A stretch of 64,000 nt of DNA. Source: Amoebophrya sp. A120 (lineage: Eukaryota; Sar; Dinophyceae; Syndiniales; Amoebophryaceae). Within the stretch, counting starts at the first letter, position 1. Each line of letters opens with the position of its first letter. The stretch lies in the NCBI GenBank assembly GCA_905178155.1, contig CAJINV010000002.1:2698226-2762225 (forward strand), written 5' to 3'. The notes under the pieces are model-generated. The model ran no database searches. It was not told the DNA's origin and saw nothing but the letters and a program-made list of their open reading frames with translations. Of this stretch, positions 34,041-46,000 are shown one piece after another. Both the position numbers and the translations under genes were made by a program.

Positions 34041-37000
34041 ATGTTGCGTGTGGTGCTGCAAACACTTTTCTATTTCGCCGGCCCCATGGCCGTGGCCGCC
34101 GCCGCAGCTTCGTCCACCCCCGCCTCCAGCGCCCCTTCGCGACCTCCAAACGCCATCCTGGCACCCCACAAAGCCTGCACGACCAAGTGTGGGGCGGCGC
34201 ACTTCGCACCTACAACAACGGGGGACGCTATTGCAAGGAAGACGAGGATACGATTTGGTTTCTCCGAAACGTCCGCTTTCCCGGAACTGAAAGAGACCGA
34301 ATGCGCGGAGTGCTACGACCCGGCGACACAGAAAATACCGGAAGAGAAAAGTGTTACAGTTACACATTGTGTTGCAGGCCAAGCAAGACAGACGAGCTCT
34401 GTCATGCCGGATATGCATAGGAGCCTCGTTTCATAGGTGTTTGTTCCCCGTAGGATTTCTGCATTACAAGTTTTCTCGCTCATGCAGAGAAATTTGCGTT
34501 GCTGAATTCACTACAAGAAATGTGTAACTGTAACACTTTTTTCGTGGGATAGAAAAGACAGCTGAACGAGTACGGTGTGCATCCCATGTTGGACAAGACC
34601 ACTGACGATAAAAAGTATACTGGGTCTACTAGTACTTCCGCGGATTTGGACGTGGCTGCTTCATCTACCACCTCCTGCCGCGCACCCTATGCGGAGATAA
34701 AAACAGCAAACTTGATGTCCCCGTCGTCCGAAGTAGTAGATTCTGGCAAAATTGTACCAAATGCGCCGTCCTCCTCCCCGTCGTCCTACTGCTGCCGGGT
34801 CCGACTCTGTGGCAGGAGTGAGGATCGAGATAGTAGTAATACGAGACGCAATACCAAGGCAGGAGTACTAGTAGAGCCGCAAGGAGGAGGACAACGACAA
34901 CATCTTCACGACGAGAAAGAGCCGCGCGAAGAAGTAGAAGAAGTTCAAGGAGCTGCAGTAGATGACGAGTCGGAACTACCTGTGATACCCGAAGAAGAGG
35001 TGGATTCGTTCTTCGAATTCATATTCTACCAGTACTTCTACCGGTTTCTCCGCTCCCTCTCTAACGTTTTTTCCCTGATCTTCCGCGCCCTCTTACCGGT
35101 CGAATTTCTCGAAACGTATTTGATTTACCCGGTGTATGGGAGTGTCAGGATCGAAATCGACAAAATCGAAAAATTTGTGATGCATAAAATGTAGGGCACG
35201 CGACGCCTGTATTGGGGAGCAGGCAAATGAGACCGATTGTAAGCCTGTTTAGGGGTATACAATGTGTTGCCAGAGTAGCATGACAGGAGCAGTCTGCTTT
35301 GCCCAAACAGCATGACAGACTGGATTTTGGTGGTCCCGAAACTTGTCATGCGCCACTTGGAAACTGAGGCTCCGACTGGCATCGATTTTGTGCATCACAA
35401 GTTTTTCGATTTTGTCGATTTCGATTCTGACACTTCCATACGGTGAAATTCCTGTTCTACGACTTCCTCTACGTCACTCTCATTTCCGGTGTGTTCCTCG
35501 AGAACTGGCTTACCTGGGTCGTCTTGCTGATCTCCTACGTTTTCGGAAAACGGTTTCTCCAGCGGTTGTTCGGACCGGAGATCGTGAACGTGAAGACGCT
35601 ATGTACTGCAAAAGTATCGTATTCGTATGAATGCATTACAAATTGAGTTGCATTACAAATTGCGGATTTAGATTTACCTTAAGCAAAAGATTTGTAATGC
35701 ATGACTGCAATTACTACGAGTGCGATGCTTTTGCAGTTCATAGACCCTGCGGAAAAGGAACGACACGCACGAGAAGAACGTGACCCCTGAGTTTCTGCAT
35801 ATCAAATGCAACAATGTCTGGGTCTGGAAGATTTTGAGATTTGTCATGCTTGTCTGGCATGACTAAAAAGTTTGTGATGCGTGTCCGCGAAGAGATCGTT
35901 TTGCCTGTCATGCAAAAACGCAGTTTGTCATGCGAAAAACGCAACACAAAGAAGCGCGCCTATTTCTCATGCTTGCCTGTGCATTACAGAGCATTCACTA
36001 TTCCCAACGCAGCATTACAAGTTTCCAGACCCAGACATATTTGCAATCCATACTGCAAGCAGATTTGCAAAAAGAGGAGTTCGCGCCGCTGGTTTTGCCG
36101 AGCTTCTACCTGTATCCAGTGCAAAAGTATCGTACTAGTCGTAGTAATTGCAGATATGTGCACTACAAATTTAAGTGTTGAACTGAATCCGCATTACAAA
36201 TTCAATTTGTAATGCTGGGCGAATTTGTATTGCAATTTACACTACTAGTGCGATGCTTTTGCAATCCATAACCTGAAGTGGGATTACGAGGAAAAGGTGA
36301 AGGAAATCGTGAAGGAGGAAGTGGTATGAACTGCAAATGTATCGTACTCGTATAAAAGCATTACAAATTGTCTCAGCATGAGAAATCAAATTTGTCATGC
36401 TGATTCACGTAAAGAAAAATTTTTGTATAATGCACGACTTGCATTTAATATACGAATACGATACTTGTGCACAGGATAAATGGAAAAACGCGTTTCGGAA
36501 TCAAGTTCCCAGGGCGTCGTGGCAGCTGCACCAGGGACGAGTAGCAGCCCGGGGTGGAGGAAAACAACAACAAGTCCTTCCGGTGAAAAAATAATGTCAG
36601 AAATAGAGATGGTAGGTCACGACCGCCTCTCCCCACCAGGATCGCCCCTGAGCTTGCCCGCGGTCACGCCATTGTTTTCGCCGTCTGTTCCTGTCGAGGA
36701 CGGGCTGCAGCTGGTGACTACAGGAACTACTCCTTCTGGCGGCGATTTGCGCCTGCGGAATCATTTAAACAAGGGAGATAGTAGTACAAGTATCGGTATG
36801 CAGCAGGGCAGTGGTGAAAGAGCAAACTCTCAACGACCGAGTCAAACAGAGACGCAAACTACCATCGCACAGGTGATCACTGCCGCGACTTCTTCCACGC
36901 CTACAAGAAGATCCCTAGTAGCCAAGACGACCGGCAGCCCCTTGCTGCAATCGAAGAAACCCTTGGCGCAGCCGACGATGCTGATACCGTATTCCTACGT

Positions 37001-40000
37001 CGGCCCTGCGCTGAAGCAGCTGCAGATAACTCCATCAATACCAACCAAAAACCTAGTAGAGAAAGAGAAAGACAGCGAGCAGAGCGATGTCAGCGAGGAC
37101 GACAGCAATGAGGGGATGAAATCCCCGTTGAATAGCACGCTGACCGCGGACGGGGCGCTCGATTTTTCGCTTAACCGGGAGGACAAGGACATTGACTTCT
37201 CCACCGAACTTCCCTTACTGACTCCGATGAAATCTTCTGCGGTCGTGGCTTCGCTGAGCAGTAATAAACAACTACAACCCGAGTTTAATAATAATGTTCC
37301 CGCTGCTAGTACAGTAAGAACCGCTGCAAGTTCTTCGTTCTCGCCGAGTACTAGACCAGTGTCCCGAAGCTACTCCGCGATGCACTTATACGAGCACTAC
37401 AAAGACTACCAACGGGGGCAACAGCACCAGGAGGAGCAATTATCGGTGAAAAATAAAGCCGCGACAAGTAGTGCGAGACCGACGACGTCGAAAGTTACCA
37501 CGACTTCCAACGTCGGCATGGGAACATTATGCTGTGCAAAAGTATCGTACAACTCTATATTGCAAATACGCATGACACATCTTTCTCCTGAGGTAAAACA
37601 GCATTACAAATTCCATTTTTCTTCTTGCCAAAGTTTGTAATGCAATTTGTACTAGTACGTTACTTTTGCAATGCATAAACATCTTCCAACAGCAACACCT
37701 ACGAACTTGGGCAGACGCCGCTGCTGTGCTTTGTGAACCCGAAGTCTGGGGGACAGGAGGGGTACAACGTTTTACGAAAGTTGCGCTCGATCCTGCATCC
37801 TCTGCAGGTGATTAACTTGAAGGAGAAGGTCGAAATCTACGAGCCCATTGACGTTCTGAAGTGGTTCATACAAACCTTTGGCGCGTCCCGGGTCCGGATT
37901 CTGATCTGCGGCGGGGACGGAACCTGCGACTGGGTGCTAGACATGCTCGACCAGCTGGACAGCAAGTACGGCCCAGAACTCTTTCAGCCGGACGAGAACT
38001 ACCCGCCGGTGGGGATCTACCCGCTCGGGACGGGAAATGACCTAGCGCGGGTGTTTGGTTGGACCAACGACTCCCCTTTTGCCTACCGGCCGACGTCTTC
38101 CTCGGGATCGGGGAGTCTGGTGCAGAACCAGTTCTCTTCCGCCCGGTCGCTGTTCGCAAATTACCTGCTGAGAACGACGAAACTCTTTTCCAGTGAAAAG
38201 CACGGCTATGAGAGTGCACAGCCCGCTCCCCCCTGTCATTTGTATTGCATGAGCAGCAATTATACAAGCGTCAGCAGGAATGCAGGTTTTGCATGACAAA
38301 TCTGCGCAGCATTGTAGTGCCACTTGGGCTGCCAGAACTTGTCATGCAAACAATGCCACGAGGCAACCAAAGCACGGACTTGGTATTTTGCATGATAAAT
38401 GAGGGGGAGGGGGAGTTGTGCACTTTCATAACGGTCTGAACGTGCTGCCGAGGAACGACCCAATCCGCGAGTACTTGACGGAGTTAGTGACCGCGCGGGC
38501 TTTATCCTGAGCAAAAATGTCCCCACACCAGAGTCAAGATGGGAAATCCGCTAGACAAATCCATAAGCTTTGGCTGTTTCGCATGACAAATTTGGACGCG
38601 TAGTGTAGTGCTGTTTGAGCTAGCTAAGCAGCATTACAGATCTAGTATCTCATTGTTGATTGGCGCATTACAGATTTCCAAACCGCATTGGAAAATGCTT
38701 CTCATGGGGCTCCGCATGAGAAACATTTTAAGCATGCAGAATTGCATGACAACTATGGTGTGGGGACGTTTTTACACAAGATAGGTTTGCTTCCTCGATC
38801 GCTGGCAGGTAACGACTTACGTGAAGAAGAAGCCAGCCAAGCCACGGAAGACGACAGGGGCAAAAATGAACCTTGCGGAGACCATATCCAAGAAAAAAAC
38901 TGTGTAAATGTAACTTTGTGTTGCAGACGTATGTAAAACACTTATCCCCTGTCATGCTGGTCATGCATCAGAGGCTCTTTTCGTAAGTGTTTTCACATAC
39001 TACCTACGCATGACAGGTTTTCTGTGTCATGCAGAGCAAACTTGTGATGCTATTCCTCCAAGAAGGTTACATACACTAACACAGTTTTTTTCTTGGATAG
39101 ACCATCAGGAATACCGGGTTTGCGCTCGAACAGAGAGTGGTGGCATATCCTGAGTAAAAACGTACCCACACCAGAGTTGTAATGCAGATTTGCAAAGACA
39201 GGAAGACTTGTAATGCGCATCCGCAAGAGAGCAATTTTCAGTCGTGTTTTGGAATTTGTGATGCTGTGAACAGGATGAGCAGATGAATCTGTGATGCGGC
39301 TGCACTTGCTAACCTGCACTACACTGCAGAGTGCAACTTGTCATGCGTGACTCACAAAACTCCTAGGTTTGTCTTGCAAAATCCCCATCCTGACTCTAGT
39401 GCGGGTACGTTTTTACTCAGGATATGGCAAGGTACTCATTTAAGTACAACAAGTGTGTATATGTCTCTCGTTGTTCTTCTGCATGACAGATTTATTGTTT
39501 CTACCTTTCTTTATTCTGTTCCCCTTTCCGCATGGCAAGTCACTGTCACTATTTTCCATTCGATGCGAGTACAATATAAACGAAACTACAAACCAGTCTC
39601 CGCGGTCGCAGTGGCAGCGGAAAGTCGTCAAGTTCTTCTCCGACCGAGGACCGAGGGCCGTCTATCGTGAGAAAACATCGTCCCTCCCCATACTCACAGT
39701 GGAAATTATTTGTGATGCTGATTTGTGGCCACAAATCACTCAGCTTGCACATGAGGCAAATGGGAGCCGTGTGGCGCATTCCGCGGCCAAGCTGTCATGC
39801 GCTTTTTCCTACTGCAAAGCTGTCTGCCATGTCTGAGTGCTAGCCTTTTGCATACCTAATCAGGCTGAGTATGTTGTACCTGCGAGCGCTTACTGCAATA
39901 CAACGCTGATTTGTGTACGCATGTCCAGCAACAGAAATTTCCGCTTGTTCAATATGGTGAGGGGGCTTTTTTCACTTTGATACCGTCGGTACAGGAGGGA

Positions 40001-43000
40001 AGCTCCGCGGGTGAAGAAACGCCAGCAGGAGGTAATATTCCCTTTCCCGCATCAACCCCCCTCACCAGCCTGGCAGACGAGGAGGGAGGTCATCACGATG
40101 CGACATTTGCACTATCAACTGTAAAAATGTCTGGGTCTGGAAGGTCGCCAGGTTTGTCATGCATATTTTGCATGACTCAGGATGTCTGTAATGCATGGTC
40201 TAGCATCGCATATTTTTAGAGGCCTTCCTGATGCCTATCTCGCATGACAAATGCCCTCCCCCCGTAGCACAAACTGGGCTCCCCTTGCTGGTCATGCAAT
40301 ACAGATTTTTTTAGCATCCGAAGTTAGCATCACAAGTTCCGATCTTCCAGACCCAGACATTTTTACATTTGATATGCACAGCCCATCAGCCAAACCAGCT
40401 CCGCGAGTTCGGCGGCTGTCCTTGCTAACATGCCCTACACTACGGACTGCAATCTGTCATGCGTGGCTCCCAAAACTTCTGGATTTGTGTTGCAAAGTTC
40501 CGAACTTGTACTTGACTATGGGGCGGGAACATTTTTACATATGATATCGTGAATCGCCAGGGTTTTCGGATCGCAGTTGGCAAGCCGGATGCGGTCTGGG
40601 GAAAGACTTTTAGTATGATCATCTCTTTTTGTCACGGAAACAACCGCAGCACCAGTCGTGGGCGGGTATTGCGGCGGGATTAGCAAGGTTTCGATGTCTG
40701 CCCGGCGTAACTTCCACTGCTTGACGGTACTGACTGGAATTGCGAATTCGTCGTCCTCTTCGTCTTGTTGTTGTTTTTCCGCAGGAGCTCCTGCTTCTCC
40801 GCTGTGCACCATCCCGTGCCTCAATGGGAAAACTGGTTTGTCGAATTCCGACTCTTCAGCAGCAGTGGCTGTCATCTTTACTACCCCATAGATCGGGTGT
40901 CGGTACTGTTTTTCAAACTGCTTGTTGACTTCTCTCTGTGCTAGCTCCGCTACTCGGTTCGCTTCCTGTTCCAGGTAGTCGTGATCTTTTTTGTCATGCA
41001 AACGCTCCGTAATTCCACTTGCAGCAGGCTGACCGTCTTCATCTTCACCCTCAACATCCCCCTCTTCCGCCGATGTTCTAGTTGAAAAGTGCTTGAAATA
41101 ACCCCGGTCAACGAAGTGAAAGCCCGTCCCGGTTTGAAAGTTCTTCGACAAATTCAACTGCTGTTTCCGCATCCGGCTTCTTTCTATAACCCGCTCAGAT
41201 GTTACAATCTCAAACGTTACAATAGAATCTGAGATTTGTGTTGCATGTTGAGCATGACAACCTCGCAGAGCGTTCCACTTTCTGCAATACAAATTTCGCC
41301 AGATTGTAGTGGGTTTTGGGGATTTGCACAGCCCATCAGCCAAACCAGCTCCGCGAGTTCGGATCGCCAAAATACTCAAACGGTGAAGCCCCCGCCCAGC
41401 AGAACCTCGACGAAAGACGAGTCTGTCGCCGTTTTGCAGGAATTTTTAACCCAGATCCTATCAAATGCAAAAGTGTCTGGGTCTGGAAGAGTGCATGTTT
41501 GTCATGCTTGTCTGGCATGACTCTTAAATCTGTCATGCACGTTACCCAAGAGCCCCAAATTGCTGTCATGCAGAAACGCAGTTTGTCATGCAGAATAGGC
41601 AACACCTAGAAGCTCAAAAGCTTGTCATGCTGAGCCAGCACTTGTGGCCTCTTCATGATACGCCACCCAGCATCACAAGTTTCCAGACATCCAGGGATTT
41701 TTACAATCCATAGATCCAGGACGAGGACAAAATCAAGAAAATCAAGGAGCAGCATATAACCCGCTCAGGTGTTACAATCTCAACTGTTACAATAGAATCT
41801 GGAAATCTGTGATGCAAGAACTGCATGATCTAGCCTACTCCCATAGGATTGCGCATGACAGGTTTCGGAGTCCCAAACCCACCTGAAATCCGGCAAAATT
41901 TGTATTGCGAAAAGCTCAATTCTCTCTGCGTTCCTCATGCTCTTCATGCAACACAAATTCCAGACTCTATTGGAACGTTTGAATACCACACAATTCTCAT
42001 ACGCAAGAACCACCCGAAAGATGAACTCGGGACTATGCATCCAGTATAAAAACATCCTCTCTTCCCGAGAAGAAGAAGTCACAAATAAACAAAACCTATG
42101 TATCAGGTTCCAAACCTCCAACCGGAGACAGTGCTAGCAGTAGCGGCACGACCAGTTCTAGCGGCGACAACATCATCAATACCACACCAAGCGGTCTTGC
42201 CTTGGATAAGAAAGCCCGTGCGTTACAGCGGCAAAACCCGGTGTTTCTGTCCAGTAAGTACCTCGCGCCTGTTTCGACGAGTAATGGTAAATCTGGAGGT
42301 GGCGGTTCCAGTGAGGATACAGCGAAGATGAAAATAATGGACGATAGAATCCCGGTGGATGAGTTAGTTTCGTTGAAACGAACCAACTCGATGGCAAACG
42401 GGTCATCTTCGGTGGAGTGTGCACAGCCCATCAGCCAAACCAGCTCCGCGAGTTCGGACGGTGGACCACACGACCTGCAGAACAATATGATCATCCCTGC
42501 TGACTCTATCCCAGGCAAGTATGTCTGGTTCTTGTCTGGAAACTTGTAAAAGTGCTGAGTTGTGAATAGTGAGTGCAGCTCTCCTCTAATGCACAGCCAA
42601 GCATGAGTAGAAATAGTGGCGCGGCTGAGTGTAATTGCGTTTTCCTCATGACTAACTGCGTCAGCAACTACAGGGTCACTTCTTGGACGCGCATCACAAA
42701 CTGTTTAGTCATGCCACACCAGCATGACAAACCTTGCATCCTGCCAGAACTACCCCAGACCTATTTGCATGGCATAGCCTCCGATAGCTCGATGCGAGGT
42801 GGATCGGAAAATGATATTAACACTAACAAATCTACTGAATACGAGCAGTACACCGTTCACCAGCAGCGCGTCGCGTCAAACTACATCGGCATCGGGGCGG
42901 ACGGGGCGGTGATCACCAATTTTCACGATTTATCGTATTTACAAACGTCCCCACCCAGTAGTTGTAATGCAAATCTGCATGCACTGCTGAATACGAGGAT

Positions 43001-46000
43001 GAGTAATGCAAATCTGCATGCTGCATGCAAATCTACTGAATACGAGGAGGGAGGTCATCACGATGCGACATTTGCACAGCCCATCAGCCAAACCAGCTCT
43101 GCGAGTTCGGACGGTGGATACCTGCAGAATAATGGTAAAACAAGGAATCAAGTTAAGTTCATGGAATCAAGTTAATTGGAATCAAGTTAAACCTGGAATC
43201 AGGTTATATGGAATCAAGTTAAACCTGGAGTCAAGTTATATGGAATCAAGTTACTCTCTGGAATCAAGTTGAATGGAATCAAGTAAACCGCCACAACTTC
43301 ACCCCCATCAATCCTTCGCCTCGCAATGCCTCGCCGACCTTGGAAGAATCTGCTGCTCTTTTTGTGCTTTGTGATGGGCATACCCTCGTGCCTAAAGTTC
43401 TCCTAACTGTTTTTCAAACGCGGCCACGTTTATCAAACATGTCTGGTTTTTCTTGCTCTGGTGGATAGAGACGTGGCGAATAATGTTAGAGCTAAGCTCC
43501 TTCGCGCGCCCGTCGTGTTTTGCGGCCCTCTTTCGAATGTTGTCGGGGCTTTCGCCTTCCGAAGTTCCCGGGATTCGTTCCATGTGTTTCTCCTTCCTTC
43601 GCAAGGTGTGTGTCTCTGGGGATTCCCTTTTCATTTCGCCGTCCCTCGGAAGATCCATCCGTCCCTCTCGGAGTTCCATGCCCGTTTCGCCTTCTCTCGG
43701 AAGAGTCATTGCTCTCGGGATTCCGCCTCCACTTCGCCTTCCTGGGGATGGTGTCAGTCTCGGGGGATTCCGTTTCGCCTTCCAGCGGAAGGTGTCTCAG
43801 GGGACTCCATTTCGCCCTCCTGTGGAAGGTGTCTCGGGGGGCTCCATTTCGCCTTCCTTGTCCTTCGGCAGGTCTTTCCGGGGATTCTATTTCGCCTCTT
43901 TCGGAAGGTGTCTTTGGGGATTGGCAGGGCTCTCCTCTCTGGGAGTTCCATCTTGTCTTCCCGATTTTCGGGGTTTCCGCCTGCGGCACTAAGGGGCCGA
44001 AGCTTTACCTCAGGCGTTTGGCGTTTGCCTTCGCCTTGGGGAGATCCGGGCTTTTTACCTTCGGAAGCGCCGAAGCTTTCACCTTCGGAGGCTTCGAAGC
44101 TTCTCTGGCTTCGGCAGCCCCGGGCGTCTCGCCTTCGGAAGCTCTGGCGGGTCTCTCCCCGGCGTAAGGTCCGCAGCTTGATTTCCTCTCGGGGGTGTCG
44201 GAGTTGTTTACTTCCTGGCCGGCGCGAAGCTTTCGCCACCGACTCCCGATTGAATGGCCCGAGCTTATTTACACCTCCTGCGCGACGGGGGCTTTTCGGG
44301 GTTTTTCTGTGCCCGTGCTCGCCGAGGCCTTTTGGATTCGGTTTCGGAGCGCGCAAATTTGCCGCTGTCCGGGGCTGCGCGTGTGTGCTTACAGCTTACT
44401 TTTGCGCTGGGGTCCCCGGGTTGGTTTTTTCTTTTGTGTCTCGGGGCCTCGTCACATCCACGCTCGCTCGCCCCGGGGGCCCGGAGCATGGCCCGTCGGA
44501 AGGCGGGCCACCCCGCCTTCGGTGAAGGTAGGCGAGGTGCCCGGATCATGCGGCTTTCCCTTCCGGGGGAGACCCAGGGCGTTGCCTTCTGTGAAGCCAG
44601 GAATTGCATTCCGCTGCCGGCAGGGCTACAATTTACTTCCGGGGGAGCAGATGCCTGCCGATCCGGAGGTACGTATCTATGAGAGCTCTTCGCGGTTGCG
44701 GAGGTAATGGGAACTGCGGGGAGCTTTTGACGGAAACGGGAAGCGGGACATGCAACGCCATTCCACGTACTAACGGGATTCCAGGGATCAACTTGATTCC
44801 ACGCAACGGGATTCCGGGACCCAACTTGATTCCAGTCAACTTGATTCCAGAACCCAACTTGATTCCCTTTAACTTGATTCCAGATACCAACTCGATTCCA
44901 ACAATTTGATCAACTTGATTCCTTGGACGTCCCATCAGCCCATCAGCCAAACCAGCTCCGCGAGTTCCGACGGTGGATACCTGCAGAATAATATCATCCC
45001 CGCTGACTCTATCCACTGCAAATATGTCATCTGGTTCTTGTCTGGAAACTTGTATAAAGTGCTGAGTTCGAGTTGTGAATAGTGAGTGCAGCTCTCCTCT
45101 AATGCACAGCCAAGCATGAGTAGAAATAGTGGCGCGGCTGAGTGTAATTGCGTTTTCCTCATGACCACTAACTGCGTCAGCAACAGGGTCGCTTCTTGGA
45201 CGCGCATCACAAACTGTGCAGTCATGCCACACAAGCATGACAACAAACCTTGCATCCTGCCAGAACTTCTACCCCAGACCTATTTGCAATGCATAGCCTC
45301 CGACAGCTCGATGCGAGGTGGAGCGGAAAATGATATCAACACTAACAAATCTACTATCACAGGAAAAAAGTGTTACAGTTACACATTTGCTGTAATTTCA
45401 GCATCACAAATTTGCTCTGCATGGCAAAGAAAACTTGTAATGCGCAGTAGACTATAAGGGAAAATACTAATGAATATGAAATGACGCTGGCAAGCGTTTC
45501 CTGCATGACAGAGGTTGTCTGTCTTGCTTGTCTTGCATGAGAGTGTGTAACTGTAACACTTTTTTCTCACGATATCTAGTGAATACGAGCAGTACACCGT
45601 TCACCAGCAGCGCGTCGCGTCAAACTACATCGGCATCGGGGCGGACGGGGCGGTGATCACCAATTTTCACGATTTATCGTATTTACAAACGTCCCCACCC
45701 AGTAGTTGTAATGCAAATCTGCATGCTGAAAATGTTTCTCATGCGTAGCCCCATGAGAAGCATTTTCGTTTTCCGGCCGTGTTTTGCCATTTGTCATGCT
45801 CCAATCAGCATGATGTGCTAGATCTGTGATGCTGCTGCGCTAGCTCAAACAGAACTACACTACGAATCCAAATTTGTCATGCAAGACAGCCAAAGCTTGT
45901 GGATTTGTCTAGCCGATTCGCCATCTTGGCTAGGGGGTGGGGCCGTTTTTGCATAGGATACGATTTCCGGGAAGAACTACCCGGATTTTTCGTATGGCAG

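Noticed and set aside
43461-44525. 354-codon frame inside the foldback-like element
   Set aside because: Its sequence follows degenerate 40-50-bp DNA repeats and shows no protein-like conservation or motif.
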